Source: an uncultured Acidobacteriia bacterium
GTDB lineage: Bacteria > Acidobacteriota > Terriglobia > Bryobacterales > Bryobacteraceae
Direction of reading: 5' to 3'
DNA: 64,000 nt
NCBI GenBank assembly: GCA_903909435.1
Contig: CAIVVT010000195.1
Location: 1-64,000, forward strand
Below the pieces are notes generated by a model. That model had not been told where the DNA came from and did no database searches. It saw only the letters and a list, made by a program, of their open reading frames with translations. Positions 49,206-58,756 of the stretch are shown in pieces (the stretch's first letter is position 1; each line of letters starts with the position of its first letter). The translations under genes were made by a program, and so were the position numbers.

Positions 49206-49703
49206 CTAAAACTCGTTGAAGCAGAACACCGTATTCGACCCCTCGGGTGACAGGCAGTACTCGCCGTTGTCCAGAGGCTCGTTAACTTCAACCTTGAACA
49301 ACTTGTTCTCGAGTGGAGTGACCAGAATGAAGATCGGCCGCGCGTTGTCCTTCTTCTTGTGCGGGTCGGAAGGTATGGCGAGAGTTCTCTGGCCGCTCTT
49401 GGTTTCCATCTTGTACAGCGATAGCCGTTCGGGGTTGATCTTGTCCGAGAGAAACAGGAACACCGGCTCAGGTACCGGCGTTTTGGTGGGCGAGGCGGAA
49501 CCCTCCACTGTGTAGCTCGTCTCGTTCTTGCCCTGCGATTCGCGCGCCGCGCCGGTCTCGACCGGGACCAGTTTCCCGGCGTGCACCAGAAATGGGGCAT
49601 CCGGACTGAGCGGACGGGGGCCGGTGTATTTTTTCTGTGCGGCTGCGGGCAGGGCCGTCAGAGCCAGCAATACTGCGGTGAGAGTCGCGAGCGACGGCTG
49701 CAT
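49206..49703 (-). CDS. Secreted protein of unknown function
   Basis: A 165-aa exported protein from an ATG at 49703 with AGGAGAA upstream. The signal peptide is MQPSLATLTAVLLALTALPA-AA. The mature part has a conserved-looking beta-rich core (PVFLFLSDKINPERLSLYKMETKSGQRTLAIP, FILVTPLENKLFKVEVNEPLDNGEYCLSPEGSNTVFCFNEF) with two late cysteines that could form a disulfide. Similar exported proteins are frequent in Acidobacteriota. I cannot assign a function. It stands alone between the Rhs remnant and a HAD gene. Confidence 0.75.
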   Translation of the reverse strand: MQPSLATLTAVLLALTALPAAAQKKYTGPRPLSPDAPFLVHAGKLVPVETGAARESQGKNETSYTVEGSASPTKTPVPEPVFLFLSDKINPERLSLYKMETKSGQRTLAIPSDPHKKKDNARPIFILVTPLENKLFKVEVNEPLDNGEYCLSPEGSNTVFCFNEF

Positions 49704-49782
49704 AGTTTCAGGTTCTCCTAATTCCGACGCCTAGTCGAGCGGCAAGGTTGCAGAGGGCCGTGCGATGGTGGCCATGGTGGAG

Positions 49783-50448
49783 CTACAGCGGCCGTTGCTC
49801 AGCCAGCCAAGGCAATAGCCCACCAGCGGTGAAGTCGGTCATGGTGAGGGCCGCTTGCGGGTATGCTTTCTCGGTCGTCAATAGGCCGACCACTCGTCCG
49901 CCCGCGCTCAGCGCCGCTTGGATGCCCCCCGGTGAATCCTCGAAGATCACGCAGTTGCGGGGCTGGATGTCAAGCCGGGCCGCCGCGGTCAGGAACACTT
50001 CCGGGTGGGGCTTGGCATGCGTGACCTGGCTGCCATCGACGATGGCGGAAAACAGCGGCCTCAGGCCCGCGTGGTCCAACACGAAATCGACGTTGAGCGG
50101 CTCGGCGTTTGTTGCAAGTGCCAGGGGGATGCCTTCCGCGTGCGCGGCGCGAAGGAACTCCCGAACTCCCGCGACATAACTTTCCTCAAGTATCGGTGTC
50201 ATCAGGTCGCGGTATAACCGCTCCTTGGCCGCACCGTGTTCGACAACCTCGGCTTCCGATAAGCCGGAGCCGAAGATGTCGTGCACGATCTGGTCGTTGC
50301 GCTTGCCGAGCATCCGGTAAATCACGCTGGTATCTTTGACGCCGTTTCTTTCGAGGTACGCGATCCACGCCTTCATATGCAGGTCCGTGGAGTGGAGGAT
50401 GACGCCATCCATGTCGAAGATGAGCGCAAGCCCTGGAGAGAGTTTCAT
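49783..50448 (-). CDS. HAD-family phosphatase, beta-phosphoglucomutase-like
   Basis: A 221-aa haloacid-dehalogenase-superfamily enzyme. The start at 50448 precedes MKLSPGLALIFDMDGVILHSTDLH, which contains motif I (DMDGV with the nucleophile and general-acid Asp). Motif II is ALATNAE, motif III the Lys in THAKPHPEVFL, and motif IV VIFEDSPGGIQAALSAG. The small helical cap with YRMLGKRNDQIVHDIFG places it among the beta-phosphoglucomutase/pseudouridine-5'-phosphatase subfamily. The substrate is unclear. It is divergent from the sugar-binding lipoprotein gene. An upstream GTG (50478) in the same frame has no ribosome site. Confidence 0.85.
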   Translation of the reverse strand: MKLSPGLALIFDMDGVILHSTDLHMKAWIAYLERNGVKDTSVIYRMLGKRNDQIVHDIFGSGLSEAEVVEHGAAKERLYRDLMTPILEESYVAGVREFLRAAHAEGIPLALATNAEPLNVDFVLDHAGLRPLFSAIVDGSQVTHAKPHPEVFLTAAARLDIQPRNCVIFEDSPGGIQAALSAGGRVVGLLTTEKAYPQAALTMTDFTAGGLLPWLAEQRPL

Positions 50449-50594
50449 TTTCTCAAACACAAACCGGGATGATAGCACGCGTCGCCGAAGGAGGCTTCGA
50501 TAAGCGCCGGACCGCGTGCCTCATACCACATCGGCGCGGCGAATTCAGGTTTCCCGCGACTTGCCCGGAGAGTATACTCGCACTGGAGACCCCT

Positions 50595-51581
50595 ATGTCT
50601 AAGACAGCGTTAACCACAATATTCACAGCCGCTCTAATGGCGCTTGCAAGCTGTGGCGGCTCCCAGCACGCAGTAACCGAGAACTACATTCTGGTTGCCA
50701 CAAACGTCAAGGTGCCTTACTGGCTCCAGGCGTCCGCAGGATTGAACCGCGCAGCGGGGCAATTCCAGGTAAAGGCCGCACTCATGGGGCCGGACAGCTA
50801 CGACCCGAAGGCTGAGCACGAGCAGTTTCTTGCGGCGTTAGCAAAGAAACCGTCGGGCATCCTGGTTTCTGTCAGCGATCCTGCCGCCCTGAGCGCGGAC
50901 ATAGATAACGCTATCGCGCAGGGCATTCCCGTGGTTACCATCGACTCCGATGCGCCCGCGAGCAAACGCCTCGCCTTCATCGGGACTGACAACTACAGGG
51001 CCGGTGTAATTGGCGGCAAAATCGTCGCGGAAAAATTGCAGGGTAAAGGCTCGGTCGTAGTTTTCACCATCGACGGACAGACGAATCTCACCGAGCGATT
51101 ACGCGGCTACAAGGACACCTTCGAAGGACACCCGGGCATTAAGATCGTTGAGACCGTGAATATGAAGGGCGACGCCCCTACTGCTTTCGACAAGGCCAAG
51201 GACATTCTGGAAAAGAAGACCAAGGTAGACGCATTCATTTGCTTAGAGGCGATTGCCTGCCCCGAGGTTGCCGATGTTGTGGACCGTCAGAAAGCAGCAG
51301 GAATCATAGTGGTTGCCATGGATACTGACCAGCGCACGTTGGATGCGATCAAGAAGGGACTGATCACGGCGACCATCGGCCAAAAGCCCTTCTCTATGGC
51401 CTTCTTGGGCCTGAAGCTGCTGGACGATCTTCAGCACCACCCCATTACGCCATTGACCAAGAACTGGTCGCAGGATTCGTTTGCGCCCATTCCGACCTTC
51501 GTGGATACCGGGGTGACATTGATCGATAAGAGCAACGTCGATCAGTTCATCGAGGAGCGGAACGCGGCAACAGCTAAGTAG
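50595..51581 (+). CDS. Sugar-binding ABC-type lipoprotein, orphan
   Basis: A 328-aa periplasmic binding protein (type 1, LacI/RbsB-like fold). The start at 50595 puts a lipobox at ALASC (Cys20); the longer frame has no signal. Typical segments are KVPYWLQASAGLNRAAGQF, LAALAKKPSGILVSVSDPAALSADIDNAIAQGIPVVTIDSDAP, LAFIGTDNYRAGVIGGK and LITATIGQKPFSMAFLGLKLLDDL. This is the ribose/galactose-type pattern. No ABC permease or ATPase lies next to it, so it either pairs with a distant transporter or serves as a sensor. It ends at a terminator. Confidence 0.85.
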   Translation: MSKTALTTIFTAALMALASCGGSQHAVTENYILVATNVKVPYWLQASAGLNRAAGQFQVKAALMGPDSYDPKAEHEQFLAALAKKPSGILVSVSDPAALSADIDNAIAQGIPVVTIDSDAPASKRLAFIGTDNYRAGVIGGKIVAEKLQGKGSVVVFTIDGQTNLTERLRGYKDTFEGHPGIKIVETVNMKGDAPTAFDKAKDILEKKTKVDAFICLEAIACPEVADVVDRQKAAGIIVVAMDTDQRTLDAIKKGLITATIGQKPFSMAFLGLKLLDDLQHHPITPLTKNWSQDSFAPIPTFVDTGVTLIDKSNVDQFIEERNAATAK

Positions 51582-51682
51582 GCAACTCGCTGCGCGACAA
51601 GGGGGCGCGGCAACCTCCGGCCAGTTTAGCCGTTCGCTTAGGGAATTCATCCCGTCATTTCGCCAGATGACTGTACCTTCAC

Positions 51683-51723
51683 AAAATGCTCCGGCAAGGA
51701 TACGCACCGTGCCGGAGCATTTT
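51683..51723 (+). terminator. Terminator of the sugar-binding lipoprotein gene
   Basis: AAAATGCTCCGGCA (51683-51696) pairs perfectly with TGCCGGAGCATTTT (51710-51723) around a 13-nt loop. It lies about 100 nt after the stop. The A and T runs at the stem ends let it work in both directions. Confidence 0.85.
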
Positions 51724-52034
51724 CAGTGCGACTCGCAGCCGCAACGCCCGTTGACGCTGTCCCACTCCTCGCGCCTCGCTTGTCCCACGAAATGCCCTCA
51801 TCCTCCGCCTCTGCAACTTTACTAATCCATCGGGTTTGCGACTGCATCAGATAATGAGAGCTCAAGCGGGAAAGCGATGCGACGGTCGTTTTCACTGGCG
51901 TCTGTTTGCTGAGAATCCAAGAACTGCTTGGCAGAATGCTGGCGCCCATGTTAAGTTGACTAAATCCCTGAGGTTTGGGGTGGCTTCCGAGTAGAGCGCC
52001 CTCCGTTCGATTTCCAAAAAAATTGGGAGTATCA
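51724..52034. other. Promoter region of the TonB receptor gene, no gene seen
   Basis: About 310 nt between the terminator and the receptor ATG. The last part has GGGAG 6 nt before ATG. A short frame on either strand is not convincing. I could not identify a clear -35/-10 pair. Confidence 0.45.
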
Positions 52035-55000
52035 ATGTTCAAGAGGTTTAGTCTCTCCTTGGCAGTCTTGACGCTATTGTCAGGATTTGTCATCAACGCT
52101 CAAACATTCCGTGGAGGAATTGCAGGAAACATCCTTGATCCAACCGGCAGTGCCGTGGCGGGAGCCGCAGTCGGAGCTTCGAGCACTGCGACCGGACAGG
52201 AACGCAAAACGGTCACCTCGGCAACTGGAGAGTTCTCTTTCCAGGACTTGCCGTTGGGCCAATACATTGTCACAGTGTCGCATCCTGGCTTTGCGGTTCT
52301 GAAGATCCAGCAAGTCTCCGTGGAAGTCGGCAAAGTAACCAGCCTTCACGCCAATGTTGAGGTTGCAAGTCAGCAACAGACGGTAGAAGTGGCGGCCACC
52401 GTGGTTTCGCTTGATACGGAGACGGCCACGTCCAACCAGGTCATCCCCGACAAGGCGGTTCAGGAAGTGCCGCTGAACGGACGCGATTTCACCCAGCTAA
52501 TCAAACTTGCGCCCGGCGTGAACGGCGCGGGTTCATTGAACGGTACGCGCACCACGCAGACGAACTGGCAGATTGACGGTGCCGACAACAACGACCTTTG
52601 GCACAACGCCGCGGCGGTTAATCAGGGCGGCGTTTCAGGTGTTGCCGGTACACTCCTGCCCATTGACGCCATCGACCAGTTCTCCGTCCAGAGTCAAGCC
52701 AACGCCGAAGCGGGCCGCAACGGCGGTGGTTCTGTGAACATGGTGATCAAGTCAGGGACCAACGCGCTGCATGGCACTGCCTATTACTTCAATCGCAACG
52801 ACGCTCTCGCGGCCGCTTCGCCTTTTGCCCCTGCGGGTGCGCCGAAGCCGAAGCTGAAGAATAACCAGTTTGGGACTTCACTTGGTGGTGCGGTCGTGAA
52901 AAACCGCCTATTCTACTTCCTGACCTATGAACGTCAGAAATTCATTGTAGGCAACGAGAATTCGGCGACCGAGCCTTCCGCCGCGTGGGTTACGCAGGCA
53001 CAGGGCGTCCTGGCGCAATATGGCGTCGCTTCCAACTCGGCGACTAACAATCTGCTGTCCTTCTGGCCCTCGCGCGGCCGCACGGGCGGCGCAACTTCAC
53101 CAAACTTCTTCAGCACCGACAACAGCGACAACTACAGCGATAATGGGATAGCCAAGATCGACTATGTCATCAACGCTAAGAACAACCTGGCCGTACGTTG
53201 GTTCGTCGGCACCGGAACGCAGACGGCTCCCGTGGGCAGTCCTTACCACGAGTACTACCAGGTGGCACCCAGTCGCATGCAGAACTATTCACTGGTTTAC
53301 AACACCGTGTTTACGCCTCACCTTGTGAATCAGGTGCTCGCCGGTGTCAACTACTTCAAGCAAACCTTCAACGACTTCAATACTTCGTTTAACCCCGTGG
53401 CCGCCGGCCTGAACACCGGCGTAACGAACCCGACCTTATCCGGTGCGCCGGATATTTCGATCGGCGGGTTCGACGAAATCGGATTGACTCCTCCTCTGGG
53501 TCGCATCGACACGACAGGGCACCTAGACGAGACACTGACCTACACGACCGGCAAGCACCAGATCCGGGCCGGCGGCGAATACCGGCGCTCGCGCCTCGAC
53601 GTATTCTACGAACGCAACGCGCGCGGCACGTTCAGCTTTGACGGCTCGCAGGGGCCGTGGGCCAATGACTCGAGCCTCTCGGACAACGCCAAGAGCCTCG
53701 CCGACTTCCTGGCGGGCTACGTGCAGTCCTCCGCGATCGTGCTTGGCGACAGGCAGCGCGACTACTACATCAACGACGCCAGCCTATTTGCTCAGGACAC
53801 CTTCAAGATCACTCCAAAGTTGAGCTTGGACTATGGTGTACGTTGGGAGTACTTCGGATCGATTTCTGATCCTACCAACCGCATCTCTACGTTCATTCCA
53901 GGGCAGGGAATCGTGTTCACCGGCACCAACGGCTTAAAGACGATCTACCCGGCCCGCAAGAACAACATCGCTCCGCGCTTCGGTTTCGCTTACGCCCCGA
54001 AAGCCGGTGGCAAGCTAGTCCTGCGCGGCCACTACGGCATCTTTTACGACCAGCCGAACATCAACGCTTTCGGCGACAATCGTCCTCCGAACAAGGGCGC
54101 AACGGGCATTCTGTCTAACCCGGCGGGCTCCGATCCGGTCTTCTCTCTCAACCGTGCGAACTACACCATAGTACCCGGCCAGGCCATCTTTGGCACCTCC
54201 ACGATTCCCGCCCCACCCTACGGTGTCTTCTCCGTCGACCAGGGCTTCAAAAACGCCTCTGCGCAGAACTTCGGGCTCAGTGCCCAGTATCAGCTGACTA
54301 ACGCGGCATTCCTCGAAATCGGCGGGGTCGCTAGCGTGGGCCACCACCTGCTCAACACGCTCGACATCAACCAGGCGCCGCTTTCGCCTCTCGGGACCGC
54401 CGCGTCGCTGGCCGCGCAGAACAAGCTTCGCCCCTACTATTCGGCTTATCCCAACTACGCCACCATCAACCAGGTTGAGAGCGGCGCTAGTTCGCACTAC
54501 ACCGGATTGGTTGCCAGCTTGAAGACGACATCCTGGCATGGGTTGACGTCTCAGTTCGCTTACACCTTTGGTCACGCCATCGACGACGCGTCGGCGGTTC
54601 GCGGCGTCACCCCGACCAACAGCACCAACCTGAAGGCCGACTACGGCAATTCCGACTTCGACGTGCGTCACACTTTCACGAGCTACCTGCTTTACAACCT
54701 CCCATCGACTTCGAAGGGACCGAAGTTGCTCGTCAAAGGCTGGCAACTGAACTCGATTCTATCGGCGTTCAGTGGCACACCATTCACGGTCTACGCAGGC
54801 AAGAATTACAGCGGTACGTTTGAGGGCAAGGACCGCGCCGTTCAGATTGGCGACCCCTATGCCAACATTCCGGCGGGTTACCTCTTCAATCCGGCCGCGT
54901 TCGCCGCGCCCGCTCAAGGCACCTTCGGCACCATAGGCCGCAACACGTTGCGCGGCCCCGGCTTTGCCACCGTGGATTTCGCCGTTCTCAAGAACACTCC

Positions 55001-55202
55001 GATCAACGAGCGGGTCGGCACCCAGCTCCGCATCGAGATGTTCAACCTGCTCAACCGGACCAATTACGCCGGGGTTTCCTCATCGATCACCTCAGGTAGC
55101 TTCGGCAAGTTCACCGATACGGTGGGCGATGCCAACGGCGCGCCGGGCATCGGTGCGGGCGAACCGTTCAACGTTCAACTTGGTTTGAAGATTATCTTCT
55201 GA
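52035..55202 (+). CDS. TonB-dependent receptor with N-terminal carboxypeptidase-regulatory domain
   Basis: A 1055-aa outer-membrane transporter of the Oar/Acidobacteria type. The start at 52035 has GGGAG 6 nt upstream. The signal peptide is MFKRFSLSLAVLTLLSGFVI. Residues about 25-110 form a CarboxypepD_reg domain (GNILDPTGSAVAGAAVGASST). The plug (about 120-240) carries VPLNGRDFTQLIKLAPGVNGAG, with NGRDFTQL as hallmark, and QTNWQIDGADNND. The large barrel has many aromatic-ended strands and ends in NVQLGLKIIF with a C-terminal Phe for BAM recognition. These receptors are numerous in Acidobacteriota and probably import polysaccharide fragments. The substrate is unknown. No SusD-like gene adjoins it. 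It ends in a strong terminator. Confidence 0.92.
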   Translation: MFKRFSLSLAVLTLLSGFVINAQTFRGGIAGNILDPTGSAVAGAAVGASSTATGQERKTVTSATGEFSFQDLPLGQYIVTVSHPGFAVLKIQQVSVEVGKVTSLHANVEVASQQQTVEVAATVVSLDTETATSNQVIPDKAVQEVPLNGRDFTQLIKLAPGVNGAGSLNGTRTTQTNWQIDGADNNDLWHNAAAVNQGGVSGVAGTLLPIDAIDQFSVQSQANAEAGRNGGGSVNMVIKSGTNALHGTAYYFNRNDALAAASPFAPAGAPKPKLKNNQFGTSLGGAVVKNRLFYFLTYERQKFIVGNENSATEPSAAWVTQAQGVLAQYGVASNSATNNLLSFWPSRGRTGGATSPNFFSTDNSDNYSDNGIAKIDYVINAKNNLAVRWFVGTGTQTAPVGSPYHEYYQVAPSRMQNYSLVYNTVFTPHLVNQVLAGVNYFKQTFNDFNTSFNPVAAGLNTGVTNPTLSGAPDISIGGFDEIGLTPPLGRIDTTGHLDETLTYTTGKHQIRAGGEYRRSRLDVFYERNARGTFSFDGSQGPWANDSSLSDNAKSLADFLAGYVQSSAIVLGDRQRDYYINDASLFAQDTFKITPKLSLDYGVRWEYFGSISDPTNRISTFIPGQGIVFTGTNGLKTIYPARKNNIAPRFGFAYAPKAGGKLVLRGHYGIFYDQPNINAFGDNRPPNKGATGILSNPAGSDPVFSLNRANYTIVPGQAIFGTSTIPAPPYGVFSVDQGFKNASAQNFGLSAQYQLTNAAFLEIGGVASVGHHLLNTLDINQAPLSPLGTAASLAAQNKLRPYYSAYPNYATINQVESGASSHYTGLVASLKTTSWHGLTSQFAYTFGHAIDDASAVRGVTPTNSTNLKADYGNSDFDVRHTFTSYLLYNLPSTSKGPKLLVKGWQLNSILSAFSGTPFTVYAGKNYSGTFEGKDRAVQIGDPYANIPAGYLFNPAAFAAPAQGTFGTIGRNTLRGPGFATVDFAVLKNTPINERVGTQLRIEMFNLLNRTNYAGVSSSITSGSFGKFTDTVGDANGAPGIGAGEPFNVQLGLKIIF

Positions 55203-55226
55203 CGCGGCTCGAGTCCTGCAACATGC

Positions 55227-55262
55227 GCGCCGGCATTTCCGCGAGGGAATGCCGGCGCTTTT
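55227..55262 (+). terminator. Terminator of the TonB receptor gene
   Basis: GCGCCGGCATTTCC (55227-55240) pairs with GGGAATGCCGGCGC (55245-55258), one G-U pair included. A GCGA tetraloop closes the stem and TTTT follows. It lies 25 nt after the stop. Confidence 0.93.
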
Positions 55263-55310
55263 GCGTTGCGAACCAAGACCTTTCGATAGCAGCCGGATCA
55301 GAGAGCCGGG

Positions 55311-56108
55311 CTATTCTCCAGCCAGCTTTAGAGCACGCAACAGGTCTGCGGAAAGCGCCGTCGGGCACCAGTACTTCTCGATGTGCTGGATCACCAGTTC
55401 CGTGCCTTCCGCGTGGCTGACATATGGCCGGTCCTTGGGGCTGTACATCGCGTCTGTGAGGTCGCGCAACAAGATGCACTGGATGCCCCATTTCGTCATC
55501 TGCTTGATCGCGAACGATCGATTCAGAATGCACATGTTCGTGTGCACTCCAGCTACCAGCAAGGTGTCGATTCCGCGCGACTTCAGAGCACTGTAAATCT
55601 CGGCGCCGTTTTCTGAAATGAGATCTTGTGGAGCGATGCGAATGGCCGGGTGCTGTCGCGTCCACGCCTGGTAAACCTGGTCGCCTTCGCTATCACAGCC
55701 GCCGTGTGAGTCGTCTATGGGCAAAGGCGGAGCGTCGATCTGCTTCGCGGCAGTCGGCTCAACGGGCGTAATCCTCAGCATGGCTTGGCGCTGTGGATAC
55801 TCCTTGTAGAAACCCATGGTGTCCGAAGGCGCATGGACGATCAGGATTCCGCTCTTTCGGGCGGCCTCGACGACGGTTTGTATCTTCGGAGCAAGCACGG
55901 CGACCCGGCTGTTCGCGCCACTGCACCAGTGACGGTCCCACACGTCGCACAGCACCATCGCCGTGCGCGACGGATCGACGCGTCGGAGGACCCGGGTCTC
56001 CTGCCATTTGCCGCTGCCATCGTGCTGTTCCACGCGGCCGCGCAACGCGACTTTCATCGGTGCTGCCAACAGCGGCAGTGCCAGCAAAGCGATCCAGCGA
56101 GACTGCAT
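55311..56108 (-). CDS. Exported isochorismatase-fold cysteine hydrolase
   Basis: A 265-aa cysteine hydrolase. MQSRWIALLALPLLAAPM is a signal peptide, unusual for this mostly cytoplasmic family. The catalytic Asp lies in MVLCDVWDRHW, and the nucleophile Cys in VAGVHTNMCILNRSFAIKQM, a pattern shared with nicotinamidase/isochorismatase enzymes. The catalytic Lys is probably near ISENGAEIYSALKSRG. It probably hydrolyses an amide, but the substrate is unknown. A periplasmic location points to scavenging or an envelope modification. It is on the same strand as the TPP enzyme gene, 92 nt downstream. Confidence 0.83.
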   Translation of the reverse strand: MQSRWIALLALPLLAAPMKVALRGRVEQHDGSGKWQETRVLRRVDPSRTAMVLCDVWDRHWCSGANSRVAVLAPKIQTVVEAARKSGILIVHAPSDTMGFYKEYPQRQAMLRITPVEPTAAKQIDAPPLPIDDSHGGCDSEGDQVYQAWTRQHPAIRIAPQDLISENGAEIYSALKSRGIDTLLVAGVHTNMCILNRSFAIKQMTKWGIQCILLRDLTDAMYSPKDRPYVSHAEGTELVIQHIEKYWCPTALSADLLRALKLAGE

Positions 56109-56200
56109 CCAGTGCCTCCCAGCATGTGATTTCTTAGCGCCACGCGCTATGACGGTCGATTCTACACCGTTCCTCTCGTGTCAGCGTTCTGACTCGGCCA

Positions 56201-57754
56201 TTAGCTCTGAATCCGGGCTTCAATCAGGCGCGGGCCACGCACTCCCAGCGCCGCGCGGAAGGCGATTTCGAACTCGCCGGCAGTCTTGGCGTTCGTCGCC
56301 GGTACTCCCAGGCTCTCGGACAGTTTGACCCAGTCAATCTGAGGCCGGCCGATGTCGATCATAGCTTCCGCGACGGGTCCAAAGCCGTTTGCACCGGTCC
56401 GCTTCATCTCGATGTCCAGAATCCGGTAGCGGCTATTCGCGAAGATCACTACGGTCACGTCCGCATTTTCCCGTGCCATTGACCAGAGCGCCTGCAGCGT
56501 ATACATACCGCTGCCATCGGCCTCAAGTGCCACCACTTTGCGTTCCGGGCAGGCGATTGCGGCTCCCAAAGCTACGGGCAGCCCCTGGCCAATGGAGCCT
56601 CCGGTGACCGGCAGGAAGTCGTGCTGCGCGGCCTTGGTCAGATGGGCGCACACGGCAGGCGAAGCCGAGACCATCTCATCCGAAACAATCGCATCGTGCG
56701 GCAAAAGCGTACCGACTATCGTGCCTACAGTGTCTGGCGTCAGCGCGCTTTCGGCATCCCACAGAGACGCGCTGCCGTGCTCCTCCGGCACCTGCGCCGG
56801 CGCAGCATTGCACTCCGCAGCCAATGCCTCAAGCGCTGCCGTGCCGTCTTCGTCCAACGGTGCGAGCTTGTGGATCCGGCAGTCTCCAGGTGCGAGGAAA
56901 CTAGGCTGATCGGGATAGCCGAAGAATGAGACCGGAGCTTTGGCTTCCACCAGAACCAGATCCTGCAATCCTTTCAACTGAACGATGGCCTGCTCGGGAA
57001 AGTAGGCTATTCTCTGCGGTTGGAAGCGACCCCTGCCAGACTCCATTCGCGCTGCGTTCCGGTCGGCAAACACGCGCACGCCTGTCGAATAGGCGATGCG
57101 GCCAGCAGCTTCCAGCCCGCGCTTCGTGAGAGTTCTTCCGCCTAGCAGCAAGCCCGTCGCCGCTCCGGCATGAAGACTTCCGGCGAGTTGTCGCACGCGG
57201 CCGATGTCAGTTGCGTCCAGGACTGGCTGGGGAACGCTTGGGCCGGGAGGTCCTGCCTCGCTCCACGAGAAGTCCGCTGGCACGACTAGCATCGAGATCT
57301 GGCCCGGCGCTTTCACCGCCGCGGCCAGCGCCTGCGCTGCCAGCGCGCCCATCTCGCTCACTGCGGCGACAGTGCGTACCTCACTCGCTACCGTCCTTGC
57401 GAAGGCCGCGATGTCGGCGCTCAACGGCGCATCGTAGCATTGGTGTTGCGTGGAATGCTCGCCCACGATCGAGACAATCGGCGAGCGCGCTTTGCGGGCG
57501 TTGTGGAAGTTCGAGAGTCCGTTGGCCAGTCCCGGCCCCAAGTGCAGCAGCGTGGCCGCCGGGCGTCCCGTCATCCGTGCGTATCCGTCGGCCGCCCCCG
57601 AGCAGACCCCTTCGTAAAGGCACAATACGGATCGCATTCCAGCCACGCGATCAAGGGCGGCTACGAACTGCATCTCGGATGTCCCGGGGTTCATGAAGCA
57701 GACTTCCACGCCATTGGCGACCAATGTCCGCAGCAAACACTCAGCGCCATTCAT
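56201..57754 (-). CDS. Thiamine-diphosphate enzyme, acetolactate synthase/benzoylformate decarboxylase-like
   Basis: A 517-aa ThDP enzyme, distinct from IlvB at 24086. The N-terminus MNGAECLLRTLVANGVEVCFMNPGTSEMQFVAALDR is typical of the uncharacterised acetolactate-synthase-like group that contains benzoylformate decarboxylase relatives. LYEGVCSGAADGYARMTGRPAA carries the catalytic Glu. The Mg-ThDP motif is EADGSGMYTLQALWSMARENADVTVVIFANSRYR (ADGS instead of GDGS). IlvB's N-terminal regulatory-partner surface and its ilvN are missing, so decarboxylase or carboligase activity on another 2-oxo acid is likely. It is divergent from the GNAT gene by 134 nt. Confidence 0.82.
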   Translation of the reverse strand: MNGAECLLRTLVANGVEVCFMNPGTSEMQFVAALDRVAGMRSVLCLYEGVCSGAADGYARMTGRPAATLLHLGPGLANGLSNFHNARKARSPIVSIVGEHSTQHQCYDAPLSADIAAFARTVASEVRTVAAVSEMGALAAQALAAAVKAPGQISMLVVPADFSWSEAGPPGPSVPQPVLDATDIGRVRQLAGSLHAGAATGLLLGGRTLTKRGLEAAGRIAYSTGVRVFADRNAARMESGRGRFQPQRIAYFPEQAIVQLKGLQDLVLVEAKAPVSFFGYPDQPSFLAPGDCRIHKLAPLDEDGTAALEALAAECNAAPAQVPEEHGSASLWDAESALTPDTVGTIVGTLLPHDAIVSDEMVSASPAVCAHLTKAAQHDFLPVTGGSIGQGLPVALGAAIACPERKVVALEADGSGMYTLQALWSMARENADVTVVIFANSRYRILDIEMKRTGANGFGPVAEAMIDIGRPQIDWVKLSESLGVPATNAKTAGEFEIAFRAALGVRGPRLIEARIQS

Positions 57755-57888
57755 AGATCAATTGTCATTCAGTTCGCGGGGGGCCTTCCGAAATCAGTGT
57801 GCTGCAGGATTGGAGTTGCCGTCGTCTAGCAACTTGGGTTTCCAGAGCGGGCAGGGGAACGGTCTATGATTGCAGGAGCAGTCCTTTC

Positions 57889-58725
57889 ATGTCCCTACGC
57901 CTTCTCACCCCGTCCGACCTGCTGCAGGCCCTCGCGCTATCGTCGTCTGCAGGCTGGAACCAAACCATCACTGATTGGCAAAGGCTTCTCGACCTTGCGC
58001 CCGAGACCTGCTTTGGCATCGAGTTGGACGGCCGCCTCGCCGCAACTGCCACGCTGCTACCCTATGGCGTCAGTCTCGCGTGGCTCGGCATGGTGCTCAC
58101 CCGGCGCGATTACCAGCACCGGGGGCTGGCGAGCAGGTTGGTGGCGCACACGCTTCAAGTCGCTGGCGATCTGGGGATTAAAACCTTAAAGCTGGACGCA
58201 ACCGGTCAGGGGCAGCCCATATACGAGAAACTGGGGTTCGTTGTCGAACGGCGCATCGAACGTTGGGTCTGGAGTGGCGAGTTCGACGCGCAAGGCGACG
58301 CGGGCCCGCTTGTCCCTATCGAGTCGCTGGCGGGTCTCGACTACGACGCCTTTGGTGCGAACAGGATGCGGTTGCTCGCGCGACTGGCGGTGTCAGGCCG
58401 GTCCGTAAACGCGACTGCGGGCACCTCGAAGCCCGTAGTGACGGGAGACGGCTTTGCGCTCTGGGGTCCCGGCCACATCGCCAATTACGTTGGCCCCTGT
58501 GTAGCGCGCACTCCGGAAGCCGCACACAGCCTGATTGCCGGATGCCTGACTCAAGCTGCCGGAACGTGGATGTGGGATGTGTTTCCGGACAATGAACCAG
58601 GGCGTGAACTGGCCGGGCGGTTCGGGTTTCAACCGGTCCGGCGGCTTGTACGGATGCGCCGGGGGCCCTCCATTGCAGAGCGGCACGAGTTGGTCTATGC
58701 CGCTGCAGGATTTGAGCTTGGTTGA
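57889..58725 (+). CDS. Tandem GNAT-type acetyltransferase
   Basis: A 278-aa protein from the ATG at 57889 (AGGAG 11 nt upstream). The N-terminal half is a GNAT domain: LDGRLAATATLLPYGVSLAWLGMVLTRRDYQHRGLASRLVAHTLQVA, where QHRGLAS is the acetyl-CoA loop. YEKLGFVVERRIERWVW ends it. The C-terminal half (about 150-275) looks like a second GNAT-like (acetyltransf_18) domain: GDGFALWGPGHIANYVGPCVA and RFGFQPVRRLVRMRRG. Two-domain GNATs of this kind have unknown acceptors. The epimerase-like gene follows after 31 nt. Confidence 0.82.
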   Translation: MSLRLLTPSDLLQALALSSSAGWNQTITDWQRLLDLAPETCFGIELDGRLAATATLLPYGVSLAWLGMVLTRRDYQHRGLASRLVAHTLQVAGDLGIKTLKLDATGQGQPIYEKLGFVVERRIERWVWSGEFDAQGDAGPLVPIESLAGLDYDAFGANRMRLLARLAVSGRSVNATAGTSKPVVTGDGFALWGPGHIANYVGPCVARTPEAAHSLIAGCLTQAAGTWMWDVFPDNEPGRELAGRFGFQPVRRLVRMRRGPSIAERHELVYAAAGFELG

Positions 58726-58756
58726 GCGCAGAAGCGGCGGAAACTAGGAGTATTTT

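Noticed and set aside
56201-57754. Second ilvB
   Set aside because: The N-terminal MNPGTSEMQF pattern, ADGS motif and absence of a small-subunit gene point to another ThDP enzyme.
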